Shown: one piece after another, positions 44,838 through 56,000 of the stretch
How positions within the stretch are numbered: the first letter of the stretch is position 1
Layout of the letters: every line of letters begins with the position of its first letter
Assembly: GCA_031374735.1 (NCBI GenBank)
Contig: JANMGQ010000046.1
Coordinates: 1 to 64,000, forward strand
DNA length: 64,000 nucleotides
Source of the DNA: JABFRJ01 sp031374735
Lineage (GTDB): Bacteria; Pseudomonadota; Alphaproteobacteria; Rhizobiales; Hyphomicrobiaceae
Direction: 5' to 3'
Program-made: the position numbers and the translations under genes
Notes under the pieces: model-generated
Seen by the model: the letters and a program-made list of their open reading frames with translations, nothing else
What the model was told of the DNA's origin: nothing
The model's database searches: none

Positions 44838-44908
44838 CCGGATCAGCTCAGCCCCGTCTATGGGGCCGGATCTGTTCGTGTGCGGCCCAATCAAGCCGGA
44901 CACGCCCC

Positions 44909-47900
44909 ATGCTCCTCTCTGCATCGCTCCGCCGCCTCTCGCGCACGCTCGCCAGCCTGCGATGGGCCGCGACATTTCTGGTGCTGACGGCGCTACCGGC
45001 CCTGGCGCAGGTCGACATCCAGTTCAAGAATTTTGAGAGCGTGCCGGCCTCCGTCGCCGCGGGCGGCGTCTACCGCTATGTGGTGGAGGTCGAAAACAAC
45101 AACCTCAGCCCGGCGGCCAACTCGACCCTCTCTGTGCCCCTGCCAACGGGCGTCGTCTTCGTCGCGGTCACGACCGACAAGGGCAGCTGCGCACACACCG
45201 CGCTGACGAACACCGTCAGCTGCACCTTCGGCACGCTCAACGGCACACTCTCGGGCGGCTCGCCTGCCGCGGTGAACATCGATGTGCGTGCAGGCATGCC
45301 GGGCCCGGACACGATCAGCGTCACCGGCACCGTCGGCACGTCGTCGTCCGAGGTGAATACCGTCAACAACGTCCAGCCCATCACGACAACGGTCGTCAAT
45401 GGCGCCAATCTGAGCTTTCAAACGTATGCCGCCGGCCCGACACCGTCCGTGATCGCTGGCGCGAATGCGACCTACACGGCCATCGTCCAGAACGCCGGCC
45501 CCAACATTGCCGTCGACGCATTCATCGAGTTCAAGCTCGCTGTTGGTCTGTCTTACCAGTCGAAGTCCGGATCGAACTGGACCTGCAATGTGCAATCTGG
45601 CGACTACACAAGTGGTGAAATTGTCCGCTGCTCTTACGCGGCGTCCATCGGGGTTGCAGCCAACGCCGCAACTCTGACGTGGCAGGCCAAGGTCGCAGGC
45701 AATCAAGTCGGCACACTGTCCACGTCGGGCACCATCACCTCCACCACGCTCGACGGCGATGCCAACGACAACGTGGCCAGTGCCGCAATCAATGTCGTCG
45801 CTGGCACCGACCTGCAGATGGTCAAATCCGTCAGCGCGAACCCCGTCATCGGCGGCACGCCCGTCACGTTTACGCTGCAGGTCAACAACCTTGGGCCCCA
45901 TCCGGCGTCTGGCCTGACGGTGACCGACACCATCCCGACAGGGTTCACCGCTCTCAACACGACAGGCACGAACACATCCGATTGGTCGTGCAATATCGTT
46001 GGCCAACTGCTGACCTGCACGCGGCCGACGCTCGCCGTCGGCTCCGCCACACCAATTCTGATCAACGCCACGGCACCTGACAACGCGCTCATCAGCCCGA
46101 CGGGCACCGCTGCCTCCAACAGCGCAACCGTCGTGCAGACGTCACAGGAATCGAACGCCGGCAACAACACCGGCACCGTCAACTTCAACATGATGAAGAA
46201 CGGCGTCGACATGCGTCCGACGGGCTTCTCGCGCGGGCCGAACCCGGTCGCACAGGGCTCAAACATCACGACGCAATTCGCCGTCCACAACGATGGCCCG
46301 CTCGTCGCCACCGGCGTTATCCGTGCGTCATTTCAATTGTCGACGGGTGAGACCTATGTCAGCGGCACCGGCACGGGCTGGACGTGCGTGCCCTCGACCA
46401 CCACGACCGGTTTGATCAACTGCGAACGCGCCGGCCCCGTTGCAATCAACACATCGACACCGTCAATTACGTTCATAACGACGGCGACAACGGCCGGCAC
46501 ACTGACAGCCAACGCCTGCGTCAGCCAGGGCGCTGGCCTGCAACCCATAGAAGGCGAGATCAACCCCGCCAACGACTGCACCTCGGGCGGTGTTTCGGCA
46601 ACGTCAGCCGTCGCGGATCTGCAAGTCACAAAATCGGTCGTGCCCGCCTCACCTGCGACCCTTGCCGCAGCCGCCGACACGCTCACCTATTCGCTCACGG
46701 TCACCAACCTCAGCACCACCACTGACGCGGGCCAGGTCACGCTGACCGACCCGATCCCGATGTATTCCAGCAGCTATACCGGTGGCGGCGCAACGCGACC
46801 CGCGACAGGCGTCACCGTCACAAGTGCTGCCGGCGCGACCTGTACGGTTGGCGCAACCGTCACCTGCGATTGGGCCTCGTTCCCGGCCAACACGGCCCGC
46901 ACTGTAACCATCGAAGTCAAACGCCCGATGCAGTCGGGCACCTTCACCAACCGTGCCTATGCCTACTCCTCGACCATTGGCGATCCGAACCGCGCCAACA
47001 ACGAAGACACCGCCACCGCTGTCGTCGAGGGCGCCGTTGATGTTGCCGTCACGCAGAAAACCGCCTCGCCCGACCCGGCCCGCGGCGGCGTCGACATCAC
47101 CTACACTATTCAAGCGCGCAACCTCGGCCCGTCTGCCGCAGCGGACTTCGTTGTCACCGACACCTTCACATCGATCCCCGGCGGTCTCACATTCGTCAGC
47201 GTTGCGGGCTCAAACGGCGGCATATGCACGGCCTTCAACACCACCACGAACTCCGTCTCGTGTAACTTCGGCACTGTGGGCGCCACCGGCGTGCGCACTA
47301 TGACTGTCGTCGTACGCCCGAACTTCGTCACCGAGACACCGGTGCCAACGCGGCGCTTCTTCGCGAACACGGCGAGCGTCACCACGAGCACTTACGAAGC
47401 CGCGAGCGACAAAGCCAACAACGAAAAATCGCTGAGCGTCGAGATCAAGCCCGCTGAAGTCGACGTGCTGATCGAGGAGACGGACCTCAAGGATCCCGTC
47501 GGTTTCGACACCACGACTCCCGCCAACAACCTGATTGTCTATCGCATCCGCGTAACCAACAACGGCCCCTCCTACGCAACCGGCGTGACCTTCACCGACA
47601 AGTGGACCTCGCCGCCCTCAACCACGAAAACGCTGACATATCTTTGCGATCTCGCAACGGCGACAGCGACCAGCACCTGCGCGTCGCCACCGGCGACCCA
47701 GTGCAGCAACGCCACGCCGACGGTCACCTGCGTCAACCCATCGGATATGGCATCCGGCGCCGTCTGGACGCGCTACCTGATCTATCGCGTCGACACGGCT
47801 CCCGCGACCACTGGCGACAGCTATCGCAAGGACGCAGCCGTCACCGCCAACGAAAAAGAAACGCTGTCCGGCAACAACACGGCCGTCGAACTGACCACCG

Positions 47901-50900
47901 TGCGCATGCTCGCCGACATGCAGGCTGTCAGCAAAGTTGCCAGCAAGTCGAGCGTCACCCTCAACGAGCCCTTCAACTATGTCGTCACCGTGCGCAACAA
48001 CGGCCCGTCCACGGCCATCGCCGCGCGTCTCTCCGACAGCCTGCCATCCGGCATGGAATTGACGGGCGCGCCGACATCCACCGTCGGCACCTGCACCGGC
48101 ATCAGCGCCGCCACGTCCTTCACCTGCGCGTTCGGCGATATGGCAAATGCTGGCACGGCTATCATTACTGTGCCGGTGCGCGTGACGGCCTTCCCAACTG
48201 GCGGCACGATCTCCAACAGCGTGACCGTCGCAACCGACAGCATCGACACGGTTCCCGCCAACGACTCGACCACAGGCCCCGTCACCGTGACGAAGTCGTC
48301 GATCGCAGGCTCGGTCTACATCGACACGAACGACGACGGCCAACGTCAGGGCGGCGAGACGGGCATCAACAACGTCACCCTCACGCTCTCAGGCAAGGAC
48401 ACCTACAACAACACCGTCAACATCACGCGCCAGACCAACGGCAGCGGCAACTACCTGTTCGACAACCTGACGCCGAGCGATAGCGCCGGCTACACGATCA
48501 CCGAAACGCACCCCACAGCCTACTTCGACGGCAAGGAACGCGTCGGCACCGGTGGCGCCACGCAAGGTGCGAGCGGCACCGTCGTTACGGGGTCGAAAGC
48601 CACCGACGCCTTCACCGGCATTGTGCTCGCCGCCAACACGGCCCTCACCAGCTATGACTTCGGCGAACTCGCGAATGCCTCGATTGCCGGTCGCGTCTGG
48701 TACGACCGGTCTAACGACGGCTTGATCAACAGCGGCGAGACGACGTTCCTCTCCGGCGTGACTGTCCGTCTCGACGGCGTCGATGATCTCGGCACCACGA
48801 TCGCAACACAAATGGCGCTGACCAACGGCTCGGGTGCGTACAGCTTCACCAACCTGCGCCCAGGCACATACACGGTGACGGAAGTGCAGCCTGCGTCGCA
48901 TCTTCCTGGTCGCGCAGCCGTCGGCACGGGCGCCAATGGTGGCGCTGCTGGCACCGCCGACAACACGCTCTCGTCGCCGACCTTCGGCAACGCCATTGCG
49001 GGCATCCAGCTCCGCGGCGGTGACGCCGCGATCGAATACAACTTCGGCGAAATCCTGCCCGGCTCCGTCGCTGGCAAGGTCTTCTACGACATTAACAACA
49101 ACGGCACGCAGGACACCGGCGAACCCGCCATCAACAACGTCACGGTGACTCTGACGGGAACGGACTATCTCGGCCGCACGATCACACCGATCGTTGTCCA
49201 GACCAACACGACCGGCGACTACATCTTCCCCACGGTTCTGCCGGGTACCTACACGATCACCGAGACAAACCCGGTCGGATATCTCGAAGGCAAGCTCACG
49301 GTCGGCACACTCGCCGGCACGGGCAGCACCAACACTGTCGGCAACACATCGCCGAACAGCACATTCACCGGCGTCGTCGTGAAACCGCAAGACGCCGGCA
49401 CCGGCTACATCTTCGGTGAAGTCGCACCCAGCCTCTCAGGCTTCGTCTACGATGACCTCAACGACAACGGCATCAAGGAAGGCGGCGAAGCTGGCATCCC
49501 GAATGTCATCCTGACACTGTCCGGCTGCGTCTCCATGACAGCGCAAACGGACAACACCGGCGCCTATCGCTTCGGTCCGCTGCCTGCGTGCCCTGCCGGC
49601 TACACGGTCACGCAAACACAACCGACTGGCTACTCTGACGGCAAAGATACCGTCGGCTCGGTCGGTGGATTGGTTGCCAACGACATCATCTCGGGCATCG
49701 TGATCCCTGGTTTCACAGAAGCCACCGCCTACAACTTCGGTGAACACAACAACGGCCAGACCAACCTCACCTGTTCGACCGTGACACCCGGCACGCGCAA
49801 CATCCGCGAGCCCTTCAACTGGACCTTCACAGTTCGCAACACGACGTCGGTCGGCGCACCCGTCAGTCGTCTGACGAGCACGCTGCCGGCCGGCCTCGAA
49901 CTCACGGGCATTCCGACAACGAACGCTGCAGGCGGCTCATGCACGGGTGCAGCCGGTGGCAACGCCGTCGCCTGCCAACTCGGCTACATCAATGGCCTTG
50001 CTTCGGTGACGGTCACCGCCCCCGTCCGTCTCACGACATTCCCGACCGGTGGCACGCTCACCGCGACATCAACGGTCGCAACGGACGGCGCTGACCAGAT
50101 CGCAACGGACAACAGCTGCAACGCACCTGTCACTGTGCGTCAGGCAACGCTCGCCGGCACCGTCTTCGAAGATCCCAACAACGACGGCATCAAACAGTCG
50201 ACTGAAGTTGGCATCGCCAACGTCACGCTGACGCTGACGGGCAAGGACCTCTACGGCAACGACGTCAACGTCACCAAGACAACCAAATCTGACGGCACCT
50301 ATCTGTTCGACGCGCTCGCACCCGCTGATGCCACTGGCTACACCGTCACCGAAACGCAGCCGAACCTCTTTGCCGACGGCAAAGATACGGTCGGTAGCGT
50401 CGGCGGTACAGCCTCTGCAAGCGATGTCGTCACCGGCATCAGGTTGCTCGAGGGCATCAACGCCACTGGCTACGACTTCGCCGAAATCAGCCAGGGCATC
50501 GCCGGCTCGGTGTATGTCGACAGCAACGACGACGGCATTCGTGACGCCACTGAAAAGGGCATCCCGAACGTCACCATCCGCATTACAGGCACATCGTCCA
50601 CGAACGCGCCTGTCGATGTGACAACGACCACCGACACAGACGGCCGCTATCTCTTTGGTGGCATCCCGCCCGCCAACGCCGCCGGCTACACCATCACAGA
50701 AACGCAGCCGGCCGCTTGGACCGACGGCAAAGACACCGCCGGCAACGTCGGCGGCACCGCAGCCAACGACGTCATCCGCAGCATCGTGCTCCCCTCGGGC
50801 CGCATCGCAACGGGCTATGACTTTGGCGAGCGCGGCGGCAAATTGTGCGGCTACGTCTATGTCGACTTGAACAACAATGGCATCAAGGATCGTAGCGAAA

Positions 50901-52975
50901 GCGGCATCCCCAACGTGACGCTGACGCTAGCCGGCACCGACATCAACGGCGCGGCAGTCATGCAAACCGCTGTCACACAAGGACTTGCCACTGGTGCAAC
51001 GGATATCGGCCGCTACTGCTTCGTCGATCTCCCGGTTGCCAGCGCGGGCGGCTACACGATCACAGAAACGCAGCCGGCGGACTATAACGACGGCAAGGTC
51101 ACGCCCGGCACGCTCGGCGGCACCAGCGCGACCAACGTCATCGCCACCATTCCCTTCACGACAGCAGGGCTCACGGGCGAGAACTACAACTTCGGCGAAG
51201 TGCCGACAGCCGCAGCAGCCCTCTCTGGTTTCGTCTGGCTGGACAGCAACCACGACCGCGGCCGCAATGAGCCAACGGGCCGTGCAAGCTGGACTGTTGA
51301 ATTGATCCGCGGCGATATCGGCGGCGCCTACTCCGTCGTCGCCACGACGACGACAGCACCGGACGGCGCCTATCGCTTCGACGGTCTGCCCCCAGGCGGC
51401 GGCTATAGCGTCTTGTTCCGCAGCCCCAATGGCAACTACGTCTACGGCTATCTCACCAACATCACACTGACGGCCAACACCGAGTTGGCCGAGCAGAACC
51501 AGCCCATCGACCCCTCGGGCGTTGTCTATGATGTACTCACGCGCCAGCCAGTGCCCGGTGCAACAGTGCGTCTTGTCGGTCCTGCCGGGTTTAATCCGAC
51601 GACGCATCTCGTCGGCGGCTCCAGCAACGTGTCCCAAGTTGTCGGTGCCACAGGTGAGTATCGCTACCTACTCCTGCCGGGCTCGCCGACAGGCACCTAT
51701 CGCCTCGAAGTGACTGTGCCGACGGGTTATGTGCAGCGCATCTCGACGGCACTCCCGCCGTGCACAGCAACGCTCACTGTTGGTGCGGCTGCAACGCCAT
51801 CCCTCGTGCAGCGTCTCGATACGGCGCCGCCGACGACACAGCGCCAGCATGATCCCGCATCGTGCCCGACAACGACCGCTGGTCTCGCAACAGGCAATGA
51901 CAGCACGCAGTATTACTTGTCTTTCCTGCTTGGTGCGACGTCGACCCACGTCATCAATAATCACATCCCCATCGAGGCGATTCCGACCACGACGGCTCTC
52001 GTCGTGACCAAGACGACCCCGAAGCTGGATGTGACCCGTGGCGAGCTTGTTCCGTACACGATCAGCATCCGCAACAACCAGGATGTGCGCCAGACAGATA
52101 TCGCGCTGGTCGACATGATCCCGCCCGGCTTCCGCTATCGCGCAGGCTCGGCGATTGTCGGCGGCACGCCGCGGGAGCCCGCCATCAATGGCCGCGAACT
52201 CAAGTGGCCGCCGGTGACGATCGAACGTGGTGCAACACTGCAAGTGCGCTTGATGCTCACGGTCGGCACGGGCGTCAGCGAAGGCGAATACGTCAACCAG
52301 GCCTGGGCCATCAACGCCTTCTCCAACGTCGTCGCTTCGAACATCGCAACGGCAACTGTACGCATCACGCCGGACCCGAACTTCGATTGCTCCGACATCA
52401 TCGGCAAGGTGTTCGACGACAAGAACCGCAATGGTGTCCAGGATGACGGTGAACCCGGCATCGCCAATGCGCGCCTCGCAACCGTCAACGGCTTGCTCGT
52501 GACAACCGATCCGCATGGCCGCTTTCACATCACTTGCGCCGATGTGCCGAACGAACAGCGGGGCTCGAACTTCGTGCTCAAACTTGACGAACGCACGCTG
52601 CCGACGGGCTTCCGCCTGACGACGCCGAACCCAGGTGTGGTTGTCCTCACACGCGGCAAGATGGCGAAGTTGAACTTCGGTGTTGCTGTCCATCGCGTGG
52701 TGCGCATCGATGTCATGGATGCTGCATTTGAGCCAGGTTCTGTGACGCTGCGTCCGAGTTTCGCGCAGAACATGAGCCAAGTGTTCCCAGCTCTTGCCCA
52801 AGAAAAATCAGTACTGCGCATCGGCTATGGCCGGACCAGTGCGGAGGACACGGGGCTCGCAGCCGAGCGTGTCAGAAGCCTGCAAAGATACGTGGCTGAT
52901 GCGTGGCGTAACTCGGCCGGTGGCTATCATCTCGTCATCGAAACCGAAGTGTATTCGGCGGGCGCCGCCAAGTAG
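44909..52975 (+). CDS. Giant surface protein with DUF11 and SdrD-B repeats and OmpA-like tail
   Basis: A 2688-residue exported protein. After a signal (LRWAATFLVLTALPALAQ) come about eight DUF11-type beta-sandwich repeats (patterns such as NNGPSTA, NLGPSAA, LTDPIP, each near 120 residues). Then follow about eight SdrD-B/Cna-B-like units beginning GSVYIDTNDDGQRQ, GKVFYDINNNGTQD and so on, with a DUF11 unit between the fourth and fifth. Near residue 2370 there is another DUF11 unit, then a last SdrD-B unit (GKVFDDKNRNGVQDDGEPG). The final 90 residues (DAAFEPGSVTLRP ... AAERVRSLQRYVADAW) look OmpA-like. The DxNxDG loops suggest calcium binding. A barrel protein gene follows. Start M44909 lies after the CtrA box. 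Confidence 0.85.
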   Translation: MLLSASLRRLSRTLASLRWAATFLVLTALPALAQVDIQFKNFESVPASVAAGGVYRYVVEVENNNLSPAANSTLSVPLPTGVVFVAVTTDKGSCAHTALTNTVSCTFGTLNGTLSGGSPAAVNIDVRAGMPGPDTISVTGTVGTSSSEVNTVNNVQPITTTVVNGANLSFQTYAAGPTPSVIAGANATYTAIVQNAGPNIAVDAFIEFKLAVGLSYQSKSGSNWTCNVQSGDYTSGEIVRCSYAASIGVAANAATLTWQAKVAGNQVGTLSTSGTITSTTLDGDANDNVASAAINVVAGTDLQMVKSVSANPVIGGTPVTFTLQVNNLGPHPASGLTVTDTIPTGFTALNTTGTNTSDWSCNIVGQLLTCTRPTLAVGSATPILINATAPDNALISPTGTAASNSATVVQTSQESNAGNNTGTVNFNMMKNGVDMRPTGFSRGPNPVAQGSNITTQFAVHNDGPLVATGVIRASFQLSTGETYVSGTGTGWTCVPSTTTTGLINCERAGPVAINTSTPSITFITTATTAGTLTANACVSQGAGLQPIEGEINPANDCTSGGVSATSAVADLQVTKSVVPASPATLAAAADTLTYSLTVTNLSTTTDAGQVTLTDPIPMYSSSYTGGGATRPATGVTVTSAAGATCTVGATVTCDWASFPANTARTVTIEVKRPMQSGTFTNRAYAYSSTIGDPNRANNEDTATAVVEGAVDVAVTQKTASPDPARGGVDITYTIQARNLGPSAAADFVVTDTFTSIPGGLTFVSVAGSNGGICTAFNTTTNSVSCNFGTVGATGVRTMTVVVRPNFVTETPVPTRRFFANTASVTTSTYEAASDKANNEKSLSVEIKPAEVDVLIEETDLKDPVGFDTTTPANNLIVYRIRVTNNGPSYATGVTFTDKWTSPPSTTKTLTYLCDLATATATSTCASPPATQCSNATPTVTCVNPSDMASGAVWTRYLIYRVDTAPATTGDSYRKDAAVTANEKETLSGNNTAVELTTVRMLADMQAVSKVASKSSVTLNEPFNYVVTVRNNGPSTAIAARLSDSLPSGMELTGAPTSTVGTCTGISAATSFTCAFGDMANAGTAIITVPVRVTAFPTGGTISNSVTVATDSIDTVPANDSTTGPVTVTKSSIAGSVYIDTNDDGQRQGGETGINNVTLTLSGKDTYNNTVNITRQTNGSGNYLFDNLTPSDSAGYTITETHPTAYFDGKERVGTGGATQGASGTVVTGSKATDAFTGIVLAANTALTSYDFGELANASIAGRVWYDRSNDGLINSGETTFLSGVTVRLDGVDDLGTTIATQMALTNGSGAYSFTNLRPGTYTVTEVQPASHLPGRAAVGTGANGGAAGTADNTLSSPTFGNAIAGIQLRGGDAAIEYNFGEILPGSVAGKVFYDINNNGTQDTGEPAINNVTVTLTGTDYLGRTITPIVVQTNTTGDYIFPTVLPGTYTITETNPVGYLEGKLTVGTLAGTGSTNTVGNTSPNSTFTGVVVKPQDAGTGYIFGEVAPSLSGFVYDDLNDNGIKEGGEAGIPNVILTLSGCVSMTAQTDNTGAYRFGPLPACPAGYTVTQTQPTGYSDGKDTVGSVGGLVANDIISGIVIPGFTEATAYNFGEHNNGQTNLTCSTVTPGTRNIREPFNWTFTVRNTTSVGAPVSRLTSTLPAGLELTGIPTTNAAGGSCTGAAGGNAVACQLGYINGLASVTVTAPVRLTTFPTGGTLTATSTVATDGADQIATDNSCNAPVTVRQATLAGTVFEDPNNDGIKQSTEVGIANVTLTLTGKDLYGNDVNVTKTTKSDGTYLFDALAPADATGYTVTETQPNLFADGKDTVGSVGGTASASDVVTGIRLLEGINATGYDFAEISQGIAGSVYVDSNDDGIRDATEKGIPNVTIRITGTSSTNAPVDVTTTTDTDGRYLFGGIPPANAAGYTITETQPAAWTDGKDTAGNVGGTAANDVIRSIVLPSGRIATGYDFGERGGKLCGYVYVDLNNNGIKDRSESGIPNVTLTLAGTDINGAAVMQTAVTQGLATGATDIGRYCFVDLPVASAGGYTITETQPADYNDGKVTPGTLGGTSATNVIATIPFTTAGLTGENYNFGEVPTAAAALSGFVWLDSNHDRGRNEPTGRASWTVELIRGDIGGAYSVVATTTTAPDGAYRFDGLPPGGGYSVLFRSPNGNYVYGYLTNITLTANTELAEQNQPIDPSGVVYDVLTRQPVPGATVRLVGPAGFNPTTHLVGGSSNVSQVVGATGEYRYLLLPGSPTGTYRLEVTVPTGYVQRISTALPPCTATLTVGAAATPSLVQRLDTAPPTTQRQHDPASCPTTTAGLATGNDSTQYYLSFLLGATSTHVINNHIPIEAIPTTTALVVTKTTPKLDVTRGELVPYTISIRNNQDVRQTDIALVDMIPPGFRYRAGSAIVGGTPREPAINGRELKWPPVTIERGATLQVRLMLTVGTGVSEGEYVNQAWAINAFSNVVASNIATATVRITPDPNFDCSDIIGKVFDDKNRNGVQDDGEPGIANARLATVNGLLVTTDPHGRFHITCADVPNEQRGSNFVLKLDERTLPTGFRLTTPNPGVVVLTRGKMAKLNFGVAVHRVVRIDVMDAAFEPGSVTLRPSFAQNMSQVFPALAQEKSVLRIGYGRTSAEDTGLAAERVRSLQRYVADAWRNSAGGYHLVIETEVYSAGAAK
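48298..51200 (+). repeat. SdrD-B-coding repeat block
   Basis: At least eight units of roughly 270-330 bp repeat within the giant gene; each starts with a calcium-loop segment (DxNxDG) and ends with GYDFGE/AYNFGE-like residues after a TVTETQP-type strand. Short identical stretches such as those coding for TETQP recur between units, so recombination or assembly collapse is possible. Confidence 0.75.
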
Positions 52976-53084
52976 CGGCCCCACCCAGCCTGCGCGTCCG
53001 TTCTCCCGTGCGTTCCGAAATTCTCACGTGTCGCCTTTGCGCCGCGACCGGCTGGTTGCGCGCGCCGTGCCTCGAGGAAATGCC

Positions 53085-56000
53085 ATGCGCTGCGTCCTTT
53101 CGCCGTCGCCGTCTCCGCGCCAGATCAGTCTGGCGGCACTCCTGCTTGCGCTCTCGTTCAGCGAGGCCGCGGCGTGGGATACAACCGTGCGCGCCACCTC
53201 CAAGCGCGCGGGCCCCAACACCGAACGCATGACCGGCGGCGACGCCAGCGCCAACGGCGCCTGCGCACCAACATTCGGCCCCGCGTTGCCATTTGCGATC
53301 TCGGTCGATGGCGTGCGGCTTAGCGATGGCAAGACCCACACGATCGCCGACAGCCAACGTTGCGCTGACGTCACGCTCGAACGCGCGGATGTGCAGGTGC
53401 GCTATGACTCGCTCGCGAGCGAGCCTCGCTTGAACGTTCTCGCCGGCCCCGATGCAGTCAACAAGGGCGACACGCTGATCTTCTCGACGTACGCCAACTA
53501 TCACCGCTGGATCGCGCGCGGCGAAATCCGCGTATTCCGCAGTGACAAGACGCACCGCCAACATCCGCTTGTTGTGTTGCCCGTCGAAAAAGGCACGGCA
53601 TCCTGGCACGTACCGCACGACCTGAAAGATGAAGTCGTCTACGTTCTGCGCGTGTACGACTCCAAAGGTCGGTTCGATGAGACCGCGCCGAAAGCGGCAA
53701 AGCTCGCCGATTTGCGTGGCGGCAAGTGGACCGGCGAAGATCCGCTCAAGGTCTATGACGGCAATGCGCGCGAGGTGCGCAACATCCCAATCACGGGCGG
53801 CGCCATTCTTGTCTCCGGCACAAAAGTGCCCGCTGGCCAGGAGGTGCACGTGATGGGCATTCCCGTGCCCGTCGATCACAAGGGCAACTTCGCCGTCCGC
53901 CACATCGTTGCGCCCGGCACGCACGACGTCGAGGTCGTGTTCGTCGACAAAAAGGGCACGGCCGCGGCCTTCAATCGCTCGGCCACGATCCCCGACAACG
54001 ACTGGTTCTACGTGGCGATGGCCGACATCACCGCCGGCCGCAACGCGGTCTCAGGCCCGGCCAATGTCGTGCGTGCGGACGATCGCGACGGCTACGCCAA
54101 GGAGAGCTACGTCAACGGTCGCGTCGCCTTCTACTTGAAGGGCAAGGTGAAGGGTGAATACCTCATCACCGCATCGGCCGACACCAAAGACCAGCCGTTC
54201 GGCTCGTTGTTCTCGGGCTTCGACAGCAAGGATCCGCGGTATCTGCTGCGCAAACTTGATCCGAATAAATACTATCCCGTCTACGGCGACGACTCGACCA
54301 CGACAGAAGATGCGCCAACACGCGGCAAGTTCTACGTCCGCGTCGATCGCGGCGACAGCAACATCATGTGGGGCAACTTCAAGACCACCATCACCGGCAC
54401 CGAATTCGTGCGTTATGATCGCGGCCTCTATGGCGCGCGCGGCCAGTACGTCAGCGACGAAGCGACGACGCATGGCGAGCGCGTGACGAAAGCCGAAGTG
54501 TTTGCCGCCGAACCCGGCACCATTCCCGGTCGCGATGTGTTCCGCGGCACGGGCGGTTCGCTCTACTACATGCGCCGCCAGAACATCACGCAAGGCTCTG
54601 AGCGCATCACCGTCGAGATCCGCGACAAGGAAACCGGCATTATCGTGCGCTCGAAGACACTGGTCCCGACGCAGGATTACGAGATCAACTATCTGCAAGG
54701 CCGCGTGGTGCTGAAGAGCCCGCTCGCGTCGACGGCAGTGGATGATTTCATCGTGCAGACGGGCTCACTGTCCGGCTACGAACAGTATCTCGTCACGACC
54801 TACGAATACGCCCCAAGCCTCGAAGCCAACAAAGACAAAGTCGTCGGCGGACGCGGCACGCACTGGGTCAACGACCACGTGCAGGTGGGCGTTTCCGGCT
54901 ACGACCAGAACGGCGCTGGCCGCGAACAGCGCATCGTCGGCACCGACGTCACCGTGCGGGCAACGCCTGGCACCTACGTCAAAGCCGAAGTTGCCCGCTC
55001 CAACGGCGTTGGCGATGGCGAGACCATCTCGCTTGATGGCGGCTTTACGTTCGTCAACCGCCAGAGCGACGGCCGCTTGGCCTACGCCCGCCGCGTCGAA
55101 GCTGCAGCCGATCTCTCGGAACTCTGGACCGGCCGCGACGGACGCCTGTCCGCGTTCTGGCAGAACAAGGATCGCGACTTCTCCGCGCCCGGACAAATCA
55201 CCACGCAACGCGCCGCGACCGAGGCTGGCGCCCGCGCCATGGTCTCGCTCGATGCGCAGCACGCGCTGAAGGCGCAGCTCGCCGACAAGCAGGACGAGTT
55301 CCGCCACTATCGTGCCGGCGAGCTCAACGTCGTGCGCAGCTTCAATGATTACTGGAAAGCGACTGTCGGTCTGCGTCTCGATGACCAACAGCTGCGCTCG
55401 CTGTCGCAGAGCCAGACGCTGAACACGTTCGGCCGCCGCACGGATCTCGCGCTGCGCTTTGACTACGACAGCAAGCGCGACTGGACGAGCTACGTGTTCG
55501 GCCAGAAGACGGTCGATCGCACGGGTACGCGCAACAACAATGATCGCGTCGGCGTCGGCGGCACGATGCGCTTGAACGAGAAATTCACCGCGCTCGCCGA
55601 AATCTCAACCGGCAACGGCGGGCTCGGCGGCAAAGTCGGCACCGAGTACAAGGTCGATGATGCGCAGACGCTGTATCTCACCTACGCGCTCGATCCCGAC
55701 AAGACCGACATCATCTCTCGCGGTGGCGAAGGTGTGCTCGTCGCCGGCGCACGCAAACGCTACTCTGACTCAGCCAGCGTGTTCGGCGAAGAACGTTATC
55801 GCCACGGCGGCGGTTTCGTTGGGCTCACGCATGCCTATGGCTTGGACTTCGTGCCGCTGCAGCATTGGAAATCGGGCCTCGCCATCGAGACCGGCAAGTT
55901 GCATGATCCATATGGTGGCGATCTCCAACGCCTCGCGGCCTCGGGCTCACTCGGCTACGGACATGCGGGCCTCACCTATTCAGGCAAGCTCGAATACCGT

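Larger units (their letters stand above)
44448..44908. promoter_or_regulatory. AT-rich divergent regulatory region before the giant surface protein gene
   Basis: This 461-bp gap has markedly lower GC than the genes beside it, especially 44690-44840. It holds a dyad CATGTTTTGA-TC-TCAAAACATG (44708-44729), a second palindrome AAGAAATTTCTT (44740-44751) and a CtrA-type site at 44823-44837. No gene is seen in it. Confidence 0.6.

Noticed and set aside
44783..44908. Upstream start giving the giant protein 42 more residues
   Set aside because: It would place coding sequence over the CtrA-type box, and the signal peptide begins properly at 44909.
51668..52801. 377-codon minus-strand frame opposite the giant protein
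   Set aside because: Shadow of repeated GC-rich codons with Arg/His/Cys-rich product and no domain.
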